The notes under the pieces: generated by a model
What the model was told of the DNA's origin: nothing
The model's input: the letters and a program-made list of their open reading frames with translations, nothing else
Database searches by the model: none
NCBI GenBank assembly: GCA_034505795.1
Contig: JAPDQM010000003.1
Coordinates: 22,632 to 86,631 of the forward strand
Length of the DNA stretch: 64,000 bases
Source of the DNA: Thermofontimicrobium_A sp034505795
GTDB taxonomy: Bacteria; Zhuqueibacterota; Zhuqueibacteria; Thermofontimicrobiales; Thermofontimicrobiaceae
Reading direction: 5' to 3'
Shown: piece after piece, positions 22,151-31,536 of the stretch
Position numbering within the stretch: position 1 is the stretch's first letter
Layout: every line of letters starts with the position of its first letter
Made by a program: the position numbers and the translations under genes

Positions 22151-24352
22151 ATGAATCACCATACGTCGAAATTTGCATTCAAAAGACTGCACCCTTTGGG
22201 GGCGCCTGCCTTTATTTTTGGTATAATCCTTATGTTCCTTGCCGGGAGCTTCGGGTGTGCATACTATAATACGTTTTTCAATGCCAAAAAATTTTATAAT
22301 GATGCAGAGAAGGAGCGACTCAAACGTGAAAATGATGTTCGCAAAAGAGGCCAGGCAGCAAAGCAGGGCGGCAGTCAGGTGACCCCTTCAGAGATCAAAA
22401 ATTATGATAAATCGATTGAAAAAGCATCAAAAGTTCTGGAACTGTTTCCGAAAAGCAAGTACGTTGACGATGCGCTATTTTTGTTAGGACAATGTTTTTT
22501 TAGAAAGGAAGACTATAACAAGGCCAAGCGAAAATTTTTAGAGCTGATCGAAAATTTTGGCAATAGCGAGTTTGCTCCAGCCGCCAGATTGTGGCTGGGG
22601 AAGACGAATATCGAACTTCAGGATTATGAGACGGCTGAGAAGAATTTTCATGATATTTTAAATAGCAATGTACCCGATGAGGTGCGTGACGAAGCCCAAT
22701 TGCTGCTGGGGGGGCTGTTCAAGCATAAGGGCGATTATATTACTGCAGTTAGTGAATATGCAACGGCTGCTAAACGCGCCAGGAAAAAAGAGATTCGGGC
22801 CAATGCATTTTATGAAATGGGCGAATGCTATTACAAGTTAAAGAATTTTGCCAAAGCTGTAGAGAGTTTTAAGCAAGCGCGCAAATTTAGTCCGGATGAA
22901 AAGTTCGAGTTCAACGTGATGCTACGAGCTGGCCTGGCCTTGAAAGAAATGGAAAAGTATGATGAAGCCATAAAGCTATTTTCTAATTTCCTGGGGGATG
23001 CGGTTAATGAAGCCAATTGGCCGTTGTGTCGGCTCGAGATCGGCCACTGCTATCGCTTAAAGGGTGACTTTGATAGCGCCATTGGTTGGTATCTGGATGT
23101 TACGACGCAGCACGCGCGCACCGAGGAAGCGGCAAGTGCCTATTACTATTTGGGTAAAATCTATCAAGAGCAAAAAGCAGAATATCAGTTTGCTAAGGAT
23201 TACTTCGACAAGGCCGTAGCCGAAAACTCCAGAGCTGAAACTTATGCCAGTGCCAATGCCATGAGCAAGAGCATCCAACGGTTGTTGGCGCTGAAGGCCG
23301 ATATTATTGCGCAGCGCCAGAAGATAGCGCGAGGGGATTCCATAGCCGCGACAATGGATAGCGTAGATGTAGGGCGACTTGAAAATCCCGGCCGTTACCA
23401 GACTGCTGGCGATTCCATTCGTGCTGATACCAGTCTGGTGCTCGCTGATACCCTAGCTAATGAGCGCCGCGAGGAGTTGGCTCTGGCCAGACAGCGAGAG
23501 TCAAACAAATCGGAACCCCTGTCGATGCCCAATCAGCCGAGGAATCAGAATCAGAAAATGGTGCTGAAAACCGGTGAGTTGGGCACTCCCCGGGAGGAAT
23601 TGATCAAAGACAAACTGTTATTGGGTGAGATTTATCTGTTTGAGTTCAATCAGCCCGATTCAGCGTTGAAGGAATTTATCGATGTGTTAGAAATGGATAC
23701 CTCGAGAGCGGTTATACCCAAAACACTGTTTACGATTGGGTTTATTTGTGAAACTTATAAAAAGGACACTTCGCTCGCCGATTCGGTTTATCAACGCCTG
23801 ATTACTTTATACCCCGATGATCCATTGGCACGGCACGCCCGCAAAAAGATTAAAACATTAAAAGTGACCGATTTTGAGGCACCGCTGGCGGAGAAATTTC
23901 GGACCGCGGAGCAGGCCTATCTCGAATCTAAAAATTTCGACTATGCGATCAATACTTTCGAGTCCATTTTTCAAAATTATCCGCAATCGGAATGGGCGCC
24001 CAAAGCACTACTGGCCGCGGGCTGGGTATATGAACATAGCATGCGACAGCCAGATAAAGCATTTCAGACCTACGAAAGCCTGTTAGAGAAATATCCCGCA
24101 TCCATCTATGCCAAACGCGTAAAGCCCAAAGTCGAAAAAGTTCGCCAGGCTCGAGCGGCTGCCGCGAAAGGAGCTGCAGCCGATTCGTTAGCCCTGGCCG
24201 CTATCGATGACGAGAGAGAAAAGATTATTGCACCCAGCGACACCAGCCAGATGGCGGAAATGACATCGATGGAGCAGGAAAAGTATCGCCTCTTTTTGCG
24301 TCAGGAAATGCAGAAAAATGATCCCCGAAGGAAAACGCCCAAGCGGTGGTAA
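22151..24352 (+). CDS. Large TPR-repeat lipoprotein
   Basis: The 733-residue protein has a long basic N-terminal stretch, a hydrophobic segment and a lipobox ending in C36 (LAGSFGC), so it is probably a lipoprotein. Right after it comes AYYNTFFNAKKFY, a signature seen in large TPR lipoproteins of FCB bacteria. Tetratricopeptide repeats fill about 85-380 (ALFLLGQCFFRKEDYNKAKR and AFYEMGECYYKLKNFAKAVE are clear units) and again about 490-680; between them is a polar linker. It resembles YbgF/BamD-type envelope assembly proteins but is much longer. It overlaps the pyrK frame region, ending 6 bases before the pyrK ATG. Function in envelope assembly is inference. Confidence 0.85.
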   Translation: MNHHTSKFAFKRLHPLGAPAFIFGIILMFLAGSFGCAYYNTFFNAKKFYNDAEKERLKRENDVRKRGQAAKQGGSQVTPSEIKNYDKSIEKASKVLELFPKSKYVDDALFLLGQCFFRKEDYNKAKRKFLELIENFGNSEFAPAARLWLGKTNIELQDYETAEKNFHDILNSNVPDEVRDEAQLLLGGLFKHKGDYITAVSEYATAAKRARKKEIRANAFYEMGECYYKLKNFAKAVESFKQARKFSPDEKFEFNVMLRAGLALKEMEKYDEAIKLFSNFLGDAVNEANWPLCRLEIGHCYRLKGDFDSAIGWYLDVTTQHARTEEAASAYYYLGKIYQEQKAEYQFAKDYFDKAVAENSRAETYASANAMSKSIQRLLALKADIIAQRQKIARGDSIAATMDSVDVGRLENPGRYQTAGDSIRADTSLVLADTLANERREELALARQRESNKSEPLSMPNQPRNQNQKMVLKTGELGTPREELIKDKLLLGEIYLFEFNQPDSALKEFIDVLEMDTSRAVIPKTLFTIGFICETYKKDTSLADSVYQRLITLYPDDPLARHARKKIKTLKVTDFEAPLAEKFRTAEQAYLESKNFDYAINTFESIFQNYPQSEWAPKALLAAGWVYEHSMRQPDKAFQTYESLLEKYPASIYAKRVKPKVEKVRQARAAAAKGAAADSLALAAIDDEREKIIAPSDTSQMAEMTSMEQEKYRLFLRQEMQKNDPRRKTPKRW

Positions 24353-24357
24353 TTGTT

Positions 24358-25185
24358 ATGACCCACAAACAAGCTGAAACGCCCCCTCTATCTCCTCGGC
24401 TCATCAAATCGCCCATCATCCAGAACGAGCGAGTCGCCCGCGACATCGTTCGACTGCGAATCGCCGCAGTAGAATTGGCGAGGTTCGCCGTTGCGGGTCA
24501 ATTTGTAAATATCAAAGCGGGGTCTGGGTATTTTCCACTATTAAGACGGCCGTTTAGTATTCATCGGGTTGATCGAAAATCCGGCTGGGTTGAAATACTA
24601 TTTAAAATCCTGGGGCCAGGCACAGAATGGCTCAGTCGCTGCACCATCGAGGATGAGTTAGATTTGCTGGGTCCGCTGGGGAACGGTTTTCAGCTTACCG
24701 GAGGATTTAGTCAGGCCGTGTTGATAGCTGGCGGATTGGGAATTGCGCCGCTGCTTTTTTTAGCCCAGGAACTTCGGCAGCGACAGATTGCTGTGACTTT
24801 ACTTTATGGCAACAAATCTTACGATACCTGTTGTTGCCAAAGCGATTTCGAAGAATTGGGAGTTCAGAGTTGGGTAGCGACAGAAGATGGTTCGGCTGGC
24901 TTTGCCGGCAAAGTGACGGAACTGGCAATGGCTCGTAGTGACCTGTGGCAGCAGCCGCAGACGATGATCTATGCCTGTGGGCCCAATGCCATGTTGCGAC
25001 AGGTCACAAGCATGGCCGCAGCAGCTAAAATTCCCTGCCAGATCTCCTTGGAGACAATGATGGCATGTGGTTTTGGGGTGTGCCTGGGGTGCGTGGTCAA
25101 ATCGACTGCAACCAATGTGCCATTTAAATATGTATGCAAAGATGGTCCAATATTTTGGTCAAACGAGATAGATTTCAGTGAATAA
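24358..25185 (+). CDS. pyrK: Dihydroorotate dehydrogenase B, electron transfer subunit
   Basis: The roughly 275-residue protein passes electrons from PyrD to NAD through FAD and a [2Fe-2S] cluster. Seen are the FAD motif RRPFSIHRVD, the nucleotide-binding GGLGIAPLLFLAQEL, CGPNAML, and the cluster cysteines CGFGVCLGCVV with a further Cys in YVCKDGP. An upstream GTG in frame overlaps the TPR gene; the ATG at 24358 is preferred. Its stop overlaps the pyrD start by eight bases, so the two are translationally coupled, as expected for a class 1B enzyme. Confidence 0.93.
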   Translation: MTHKQAETPPLSPRLIKSPIIQNERVARDIVRLRIAAVELARFAVAGQFVNIKAGSGYFPLLRRPFSIHRVDRKSGWVEILFKILGPGTEWLSRCTIEDELDLLGPLGNGFQLTGGFSQAVLIAGGLGIAPLLFLAQELRQRQIAVTLLYGNKSYDTCCCQSDFEELGVQSWVATEDGSAGFAGKVTELAMARSDLWQQPQTMIYACGPNAMLRQVTSMAAAAKIPCQISLETMMACGFGVCLGCVVKSTATNVPFKYVCKDGPIFWSNEIDFSE

Positions 25186-26092
25186 CCTATCGGTCAAGCT
25201 CGGTCCGTTGACACTGAAGAATCCGATCCTCACTGCATCGGGTACCTTCGGCTATGGGGCAGAATTTTCGCCATTTCTAAATTTAAATCGCCTCGGCGGT
25301 CTGGTCACCAAGGCGGTTACTGAATCGCCGCGCGCGGGGAATCCACCCCCGCGAATCGTAGAAACCGCCGGGGGAATGCTCAACTCAATTGGCCTGGCCA
25401 ATGTTGGCGTTGAGGCATTTATCCGGGAAAAGTTGCCATTTTTGAGAACGCTCGAGACTGCGGTAATCGTAAATATTGCCGGCAAAACCATTGATGAGTT
25501 TGGTCGGGTGATTGCGGCGATCGAGGCTGCCGGCGGCGTGGATGGCTATGAATTGAATGTCTCCTGTCCCAATGTGAAAGAAGGGGGCATGGCTTTTGGC
25601 GCCAGTCCCCAAATCACCGCCGAGGTTACGGGCACGGCACGCCGGATTACCCCTCGCTGTCTGATTGTTAAGCTGAGTCCCAATGTCACCTCGATCAGCG
25701 AGATTGCACGAGCGGCGGAGACCGAAGGTGCGGATGCACTGGCCGTTATCAATACCCTGGTTGGCATGGCGGTCGACATTCATAGTCGCCGGCCGAAATT
25801 GGCAACGATTACTGGCGGGCTTTCAGGGCCTGCGATCAAGCCGATTGCCATTGCCAAGGTATTTGAGGTCAGTCGAGCAGTATCCATCCCGGTGATCGGG
25901 ATTGGCGGTATCATGAACGTTGATGATGTGCTGGAATTTCTAATTACCGGAGCAACGGCGATCGAGCTTGGTACCGCTAATTTTATCGATCCGCAGGTTG
26001 CAGAGCAAATAGTTGCGGGCCTGGAAGCCTACACTCAAGGTCATGGGATTCAGGATATCCATGAGATTATTGGCAGTATCAGATTGGGGTGA
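25178..26092 (+). CDS. pyrD: Dihydroorotate dehydrogenase B, catalytic subunit
   Basis: The 304-residue enzyme oxidises dihydroorotate to orotate in pyrimidine synthesis. Motifs are TASGTFGYG, the substrate loop GMLNSIGLANVG, NVSCPNVKEGG with the catalytic Cys that marks class 1 enzymes, VKLSPNV, and FMN-binding GIGGI and GATAIELGTA. It starts on GTG at 25178, overlapping pyrK by eight bases. Together with PyrK it forms the NAD-dependent class 1B heterotetramer. No other pyrimidine gene is adjacent. Confidence 0.96.
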   Translation: MNNLSVKLGPLTLKNPILTASGTFGYGAEFSPFLNLNRLGGLVTKAVTESPRAGNPPPRIVETAGGMLNSIGLANVGVEAFIREKLPFLRTLETAVIVNIAGKTIDEFGRVIAAIEAAGGVDGYELNVSCPNVKEGGMAFGASPQITAEVTGTARRITPRCLIVKLSPNVTSISEIARAAETEGADALAVINTLVGMAVDIHSRRPKLATITGGLSGPAIKPIAIAKVFEVSRAVSIPVIGIGGIMNVDDVLEFLITGATAIELGTANFIDPQVAEQIVAGLEAYTQGHGIQDIHEIIGSIRLG

Positions 26093-26192
26093 ACCTACCA
26101 TCCGCGGAAATCGATACATTCCATTACGGCAGCATATTTAAATCTTTTTCTTGAGGTCTCTATGCTGCAAAGTCAATGATCTTGTTTATGAA

Positions 26193-26268
26193 TGAGTGCA
26201 CTCTAATAACCGCTAATTCCACTATCCGTCAGTTGGCGCACGGTTAAAGGCCTTTTAAAGTGGACTCA
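26193..26268. repeat. 76-base inverted-repeat element, copy A
   Basis: The ends TGAGTGCACTCTAA (26193-26206) and TTAAAGTGGACTCA (26255-26268) are complementary at 12 of 14 positions. Inside is the core CCGTCAGTTGGCGCACGG (26226-26243). Copy B at 36251-36379 has the same ends and core with extra sequence. It fits a small non-coding mobile or REP-like element. Confidence 0.7.
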
Positions 26269-26300
26269 TGAATCAAATTAACAAGTAGAGGGAGGTTGCG

Positions 26301-26897
26301 ATGCAGAAAATTGCAGGCCTGCTCATTTTGATAATGGCGATGAACTGTGCTTTGTTTAATCGAAAGCCAAAAGAGAACCGTGAGATCGACGGGGTCATCT
26401 ATCTGGCTGAGGAAGAGCCCGGCGTGAAAGAAAAAAAGGCTCGTGCCGCGAAAAGCACCAGTGAGACCGATAACAAGAGCAAGAAAATCGAAATACCGCC
26501 TGAAGAGTTGCGCGATTTTAAAAAAGCCGAAGGCATTACTTTCTTGAGCGAGGAAGACCAGGCAAAAGAGGCGCCGAATCAGTCATTTAAGCCCAGCCAG
26601 GGCATTGAAACGGGCCGGGCGTCCTACTATGCGCTTGAATTAAAAGGCAGCCGGACCGCCAGCGGCGAAATTTACGATCCCACCAAATTGACTGCGGCTC
26701 ATCCAACCCTCCCGTTTGGTACCATGGTTCGTGTCACTAACCTTTACAACCAGGAGAGCGTTATCGTTCGTATTAATGATCGGGGGCCACGGGTCCGTTC
26801 GCGAATTATTGATCTATCTTACGCCGCAGCCGAAAAATTGGGCTTCATTAAACAGGGGATCACCCAGGTCTCAGTTGAAGTGGTGAAAGATCGCTAA
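26301..26897 (+). CDS. rlpA: RlpA-family septal ring lipoprotein
   Basis: The 198-residue protein has a short signal sequence with a lipobox ending MAMNC (about residue 15), a charged linker (about 20-105) containing a repeated phrase (VIYLAEEE and ITFLSEED), and a C-terminal double-psi beta-barrel (about 110-198) with GRASYYALELKGSRTASGE, AAHPTLPFGTMVRVTN, VRINDRGP and DLSYAAAEKLGF. RlpA proteins cleave or bind denuded peptidoglycan at division sites. There is no SPOR domain. The ribosome site GGAGG is followed by TTGCG and ATG, a spacing and sequence also seen before the genes at 37151 and 47300. Confidence 0.92.
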   Translation: MQKIAGLLILIMAMNCALFNRKPKENREIDGVIYLAEEEPGVKEKKARAAKSTSETDNKSKKIEIPPEELRDFKKAEGITFLSEEDQAKEAPNQSFKPSQGIETGRASYYALELKGSRTASGEIYDPTKLTAAHPTLPFGTMVRVTNLYNQESVIVRINDRGPRVRSRIIDLSYAAAEKLGFIKQGITQVSVEVVKDR

Positions 26898-26956
26898 TAC
26901 AACTGTCGAACAGTAGCTACATTAAACCAACCTAATCTCACAGGAGGACATGTTTC

Positions 26957-27784
26957 TTGGATCTTAGGAAATTGGGTCAACGGGTTCTGGTGGCGATGTT
27001 TGGTGCGCCACTCATTATCTTCGTGATTCTCAAAGGAGGGTGGCCTCTCGTGGCCCTGGCGCTGATTATTAATTTGCGTTCGCAATACGAGTTTTATCGC
27101 TTGACCGAGGCCAAAGGCATGCTACCGTTCAAAATCTTGGGGCTAATCGGAACGGTTTTGATCACGATTTCCTTTTATCTTTATGGCCTAGAAAAGCTGT
27201 GGTTAATTGTCACCATGCTTTTTTATGTCACATTATTGCTGGAACTGTTCCGCAACAATGGGTCGGCGACATTGAATGTTTCAGCAACTACCTGGGGCTT
27301 TTTCTATCCGACATGTTTTTTTGGTTTCCATATTCTGATCCGTGAACTACCGCGGTCGCTGCAACTGGACTATGCTGTCGGTGGGAGTTGGCTGCTGTTG
27401 ATGTTGCTGACGATCTGGATTTGTGATACAGCCGCCTATTTCGTAGGTTCAATGTTAGGAAAGCATAAACTATACCAGCGGGTCAGTCCCCACAAAACCG
27501 TTGAAGGGGCAATTGCTGGTTTCATTTTTGCCATCCTCACAGCTTATGTATTGCATGTGACCTATGTGAAATCAATCGACCTGCATCATTGTTTAATCAT
27601 TGGTGTTATGATCGGAGTGATGAGCCAGATCGGTGATCTGGTGGAATCGGTATTTAAACGCGATGTTGGGGTTAAGGATACTGCGGCTATTCTTCCGGGC
27701 CACGGCGGTTTTCTGGACCGCTTTGATGCCCCTTTGTTTGTAGCCCCATTAATGTACCTCTACCTGCGGTACATTGTGTTTTAA
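26957..27784 (+). CDS. cdsA: Phosphatidate cytidylyltransferase
   Basis: The 275-residue integral membrane enzyme makes CDP-diacylglycerol from phosphatidic acid and CTP, feeding PssA at 42093. It has about seven to eight membrane segments and the C-terminal family signature SPHKTVEGAIAGF, GDLVESVFKRDVGVKD and LPGHGGFLDRFDA. The start is a TTG at 26957 with AGGAGG nine bases upstream; the nearby ATG at 26950 is in another frame and stops after five codons. Usually cdsA follows uppS, but that gene is not here. Confidence 0.94.
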   Translation: MDLRKLGQRVLVAMFGAPLIIFVILKGGWPLVALALIINLRSQYEFYRLTEAKGMLPFKILGLIGTVLITISFYLYGLEKLWLIVTMLFYVTLLLELFRNNGSATLNVSATTWGFFYPTCFFGFHILIRELPRSLQLDYAVGGSWLLLMLLTIWICDTAAYFVGSMLGKHKLYQRVSPHKTVEGAIAGFIFAILTAYVLHVTYVKSIDLHHCLIIGVMIGVMSQIGDLVESVFKRDVGVKDTAAILPGHGGFLDRFDAPLFVAPLMYLYLRYIVF

Positions 27785-27857
27785 ACAGGCACTGAGCGAA
27801 ATTAGGGATACGACCCGTCATTGCTGCCGAACCGATCCAATGATCTTATTTTTTAAC

Positions 27858-27886
27858 TTGACATTTACAAGATTTCTCATTAAATT
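27858..27886 (+). promoter_or_regulatory. Promoter of the coiled-coil protein gene
   Basis: TTGACA (27858-27863), 17 bases, TAAATT (27881-27886), about 90 bases before the ATG at 27980. Confidence 0.65.
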
Positions 27887-27979
27887 GTGCCGCATTTAAA
27901 GCATAGTCTAATGGTATGCACTTTGTCGGTTTTTTGACTTACTTACAACTGCCCCAATACCTTTCGAGAGGAGGAAGTT

Positions 27980-28351
27980 ATGGGATTTGTTGATGATCTA
28001 ACCAATGCTTTCAAAAAAGGCATCGGCGTTCTCGCTCGCAAAACAGATGAATATACCAAGATCGGCAAAATTAAGGTCGATATCATTGGCATCAAGCGAG
28101 AGATCGACAAGAAGTTCAACGAGCTTGGGGGAAAAACTTATCAATTATTGGTCGAACTGAAAGACACCAAAATTGCTGCTAATCAGGAAGTTCAACAACT
28201 CATTACAGGCATCCAGAATTTAAATGATCAGCTCAAACAGAAAAAGGAAGAATTGGATCGCGTTCGGGCTGAATATGGCAAACCTCCTGAAGATATCGAT
28301 GAGTTAGTCAAAAAAGATGCAGAAGTAGAGGAAGGCAAAGCCAAAGGCTAA
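27980..28351 (+). CDS. Small helical protein of unknown function
   Basis: The 123-residue protein is almost wholly helical. Residues about 5-60 are basic and amphipathic (GVLARKTDEYTKIGKIKVDI), and about 60-105 form a coiled coil (IQNLNDQLKQKKEELDRVRA). It ends in an acidic and lysine-rich tail. There is no signal peptide or membrane segment. It has its own promoter, a strong AGGAGG ribosome site and a terminator, so it is an independent single-gene unit and probably well expressed. I do not recognise the family; it is similar in style to small stress or scaffold proteins. Confidence 0.78.
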   Translation: MGFVDDLTNAFKKGIGVLARKTDEYTKIGKIKVDIIGIKREIDKKFNELGGKTYQLLVELKDTKIAANQEVQQLITGIQNLNDQLKQKKEELDRVRAEYGKPPEDIDELVKKDAEVEEGKAKG

Positions 28352-28430
28352 TATTTTTATTATCTCACGACCACTCTCTTGAATTGTAAAGTTCTCCAGC
28401 TTAGATAGTTCTGCAAACTATTTGAATTGC

Positions 28431-28460
28431 GCCCCACGGTTTCATCGAGTGGGGCTTTTA
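28431..28460 (+). terminator. Rho-independent terminator
   Basis: GCCCCAC (28431-28437) pairs with GTGGGGC (28449-28455) around an 11-base loop and is followed by TTTTA. It ends the coiled-coil gene unit. Confidence 0.8.
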
Positions 28461-28480
28461 ATTACTCGAACAACTGTGAT

Positions 28481-29653
28481 ATGAAGAGAATTATTCTGGT
28501 TCTAATAATTGTTTTGGTTGGTGTGAGTTGCCACAATGTCAAACCGGTCGTTCAGGTGGAACCGCCCTTTGTTTTTAGGCCACAGGCGAGAGAGCTGCCA
28601 CGACGGCTGCCACTTTTATTCGAGAAGCTGCCGCCTCCATTCCTGTCGATTGCAGCGGTTGGCGACATTATGCTGGGTGAAGTGACGCCGCAATATATGC
28701 AACAATATGGCGTCAGCTACCCATTCGATAGCACCCGCCAAATACTGGCCGAAGCCGATCTCACCATGGGCAACCTGGAAGCAGCTTTTTCCAACACCGG
28801 CACCCGTTTTGAAAAAAAATTTACTTTCAAAGTCCCGCCCCAATATGCCAAAAGCTTGCTCCACGCCGGCATCGATGTCGTCACTCTGGCCAATAATCAC
28901 ATTCTCGATTTCGGGATGGAGGCATTAAAAAATACCATCACGACGCTGGATTCACTGGGCATTGACCATTGTGGTGCGGGAGTGACATTTGAGGAGGCCA
29001 TTAAGCCAGCTTTATTGGAACGGAATGGATATCGAGTGGCTGTGCTTGGCTATTCGCTCACTTTTCCCGAAGAGTTCTGGGCGAACCGACAGCACGGAGG
29101 CACGGTTTTCCCTCATGAATCTCTGCTGAAAAAAAGCATTCAACTATGTGAGACGCTGGCCGATATTACTATCGTGACCTTCCATTGGGGGGCCGAATTA
29201 GCCAATTATCCTAAAGACTATCAAAAACAGATCGCTTACCAGTCCATTGACTACGGTGCAGATCTGGTGATTGGGCATCATCCCCATGTGCTGCAGGGCC
29301 TGGAGATCTACAAAAACCGATTAATCGCTTACAGTTTGGGCAATTTCACCTTTTCATCCTATAGCCGCAAAACCACCGAGAGCATTATTCTAAAGGTATT
29401 TCTGACTCGGAATGGCCTGCTCTATGCGAAAGCCATTCCCGTTTGTGTGAACAACGATCGGGTTCATTTTCAACCCAGGCGATTGGTGGGAGCCGAAGCC
29501 GATACCGTCCTGGCCCAATTAAGAAGATTCTCGGCCCCACTTAAAAACGCGGCAAGTATCGATGAGCGTGGCTATATCTCCAGCCAGGGAGCGCTTGTTG
29601 CGAAGCATACAATGCCCATAGATACCGCCCGGGTTAAAAACTCCGGTCATTAG
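28481..29653 (+). CDS. CapA-family (PGA_cap) metallophosphatase-like lipoprotein
   Basis: The 390-residue protein has a signal sequence with a lipobox ending LVGVSC (C17) and a CapA/PgsA-type fold: AAVGDIMLGE, GNLEAAFSNTG, LANNHILDFGMEAL, FHWGAELANYP, GADLVIGHHPHVLQG and AYSLGNFTF. These match the metallophosphoesterase-like motifs of poly-gamma-glutamate synthesis protein CapA. No capB or capC gene is nearby, so it probably has another role in the envelope, as many family members do. The frame extends to 28427, but that part is the terminator hairpin; the ATG at 28481 is correct. Confidence 0.88.
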   Translation: MKRIILVLIIVLVGVSCHNVKPVVQVEPPFVFRPQARELPRRLPLLFEKLPPPFLSIAAVGDIMLGEVTPQYMQQYGVSYPFDSTRQILAEADLTMGNLEAAFSNTGTRFEKKFTFKVPPQYAKSLLHAGIDVVTLANNHILDFGMEALKNTITTLDSLGIDHCGAGVTFEEAIKPALLERNGYRVAVLGYSLTFPEEFWANRQHGGTVFPHESLLKKSIQLCETLADITIVTFHWGAELANYPKDYQKQIAYQSIDYGADLVIGHHPHVLQGLEIYKNRLIAYSLGNFTFSSYSRKTTESIILKVFLTRNGLLYAKAIPVCVNNDRVHFQPRRLVGAEADTVLAQLRRFSAPLKNAASIDERGYISSQGALVAKHTMPIDTARVKNSGH

Positions 29654-29983
29654 TACTTTATTGGCAGTGGATTCAACAAGAGGCAGATGTTGGGAGCTGT
29701 TTATCCATCCGATGGTTGCAAAACAGTAGCCCAATCAATCGTTGTGTCCCAGCCAGGTTCTTTCTCAAGGCGCTTGGCTAAAAAATACAGCACTGAAATT
29801 AGCAATGCTGCTGACAGACCCTTGCTTTTATAGTTATGGATAGCAGCAACATTTGAATTCTCCTGCTATCCACTGCAAAACTGATCAAAATCTCGGGACA
29901 ATGGTTCGTTCTTGGTCCCCCCTTTTGAGCAGAAGTCCAATCATCTGGTTTGAGCTGAAGCCAATCACCCGAAAGCCATTTCC
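29654..29983. other. Intergenic stretch with a hairpin
   Basis: No gene is supported. A perfect nine-base stem GGATAGCAG (29838-29846) / CTGCTATCC (29863-29871) with a 16-base loop lies about 115 bases before the DUF2851 gene. No T run follows it. Nothing else stands out. Confidence 0.5.
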
Positions 29984-31453
29984 ATGCTGGTTCAAACGTC
30001 GCAGGAGGCGAGAAAAGCCGTGAAAGTTGATGATCGCAGCGTAATTGCCGAGCAGTTGATCTTCCAATTATGGGAGCGGGGCTATTTTAGCACGATTCCC
30101 CTTACCACAATCGACGGTCGGACGGTAACTATTATTTCCACTGGCATAAAGAATGAGGATGCTGGGCCAGATTTCAAAAATATCACCATTCGGCTTGACG
30201 ATACGCTATATCAGGGCGACCTGGAGATTCATCGAGCGCCGGAGGATTGGTATCAGCACAGCCATCATGCGGATGCGGCTTACAATCAAGTCATCATGCA
30301 TCTGGTGATTGGGCCAATGGATGCATCGGAACCTGCTATTCGCTTGAACCGCCATCCGGTAGCCGCCCAGGTGTTTGTCGATATCCCCGAAGAGAAATTT
30401 TATGCATTATATCAGAAGTACCAATTAGATGTCCCCTCGACTTTGCCCGCACAAGTCTGTCAAATTCGTCACCAGCGCACCGCATCCAAATTAAAATTAA
30501 TTGAATATTGGGGACTCCAACGACTACAGGACAAAGCAGACCGTTTTACCGAACTCCGAGAGACCTGCTCCTGGAATCAGATCTTATATGTTGGCATGAT
30601 GGAAGCACTGGGCTATTCGAAAAATCAAGCACCTTTTCGTCAACTGGCTCATTTATTTCCCTTTGAAGCTGTCGCGCGGGAATTTCAACAAACACCGGCC
30701 GATGGGATGTTGGGACGGCCGCTAGGAATTTTGCTGGGATTGGCGGGTTTGCTCCCCAGTCAGGATCCAACGTTTGATTGGCGGAAAATCAAAGACAGCG
30801 AAACACAGGAATACATTCCCCAATTGGAAGAAGCGTGGCGCGAATTCTCAAACCGGCTGGGCCTAGAGCCGATGCGCCGGGAGCAGTGGCAATTTTTTCG
30901 AATGCGACCATCGAATTTCCCCACGCGACGGCTGGCTGGCGCCTGTTTAATTTTACAGCCGTTTTTGGCAACTGGCATGCTGGAACCACTTTATCGTCTG
31001 GTGGCCAACTCTGAGCAAAATCCTCTGCAAATCATCAATGCTCTTGAAAAGCATTTTATTTGTCGTACCACTGGCTACTGGGCTAGCCATTACCAGCTTG
31101 AAGATAATATATCACCGCTCGAAGATAGCCGTTCCGCGACACTGATTGGCCAGGAGCGCGCCCGGGAGATTGTGATTAATGTGGTGCTGCCTGTAATTTT
31201 GGCTCATGCCAGAGAGATTGGAGTATCTAACGTGGCGGAAAAAATCTGGGACCTTTATCATCACTATCCCCGCCAATCCAATAATTCCATTGTTGTGCAA
31301 ATGATCGAGACCCTTTTTACCACTGAGGAAAAGGCCCGCAAGCCTATTCAGACCTCAGCCTTGCAACAGGGCCTGCTGCATCTTTATAAGCTGTATTGTC
31401 GACGCGGGGAATGCGATCATTGTTTGGAAAAAAGTCAACCGTTTTGCCGATAA
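29984..31453 (+). CDS. DUF2851 family protein
   Basis: The 489-residue protein matches the DUF2851 pattern found in Bacteroidetes and relatives: an N-terminal part with LIFQLWERGYF, NEDAGPDFKNITIRL and GDLEIHRAPEDWYQHSHHAD, a helical middle, and a C-terminal cluster of three cysteines and a final Cys (YCRRGECDHCLEKSQPFC). The N-terminal block with acidic and His residues resembles a nuclease-like core, but no function is established and none is claimed. The first ATG of the frame is used; a GTG at 30019 is also possible. It stands alone. Confidence 0.82.
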   Translation: MLVQTSQEARKAVKVDDRSVIAEQLIFQLWERGYFSTIPLTTIDGRTVTIISTGIKNEDAGPDFKNITIRLDDTLYQGDLEIHRAPEDWYQHSHHADAAYNQVIMHLVIGPMDASEPAIRLNRHPVAAQVFVDIPEEKFYALYQKYQLDVPSTLPAQVCQIRHQRTASKLKLIEYWGLQRLQDKADRFTELRETCSWNQILYVGMMEALGYSKNQAPFRQLAHLFPFEAVAREFQQTPADGMLGRPLGILLGLAGLLPSQDPTFDWRKIKDSETQEYIPQLEEAWREFSNRLGLEPMRREQWQFFRMRPSNFPTRRLAGACLILQPFLATGMLEPLYRLVANSEQNPLQIINALEKHFICRTTGYWASHYQLEDNISPLEDSRSATLIGQERAREIVINVVLPVILAHAREIGVSNVAEKIWDLYHHYPRQSNNSIVVQMIETLFTTEEKARKPIQTSALQQGLLHLYKLYCRRGECDHCLEKSQPFCR

Positions 31454-31536
31454 TCAATGCGTTGAGCTATGAGGATGCGATCTCATGAAATGACCTGAGA
31501 GCGCTCATACGGCCTCGGCCCTGGCCTTACAGGGGA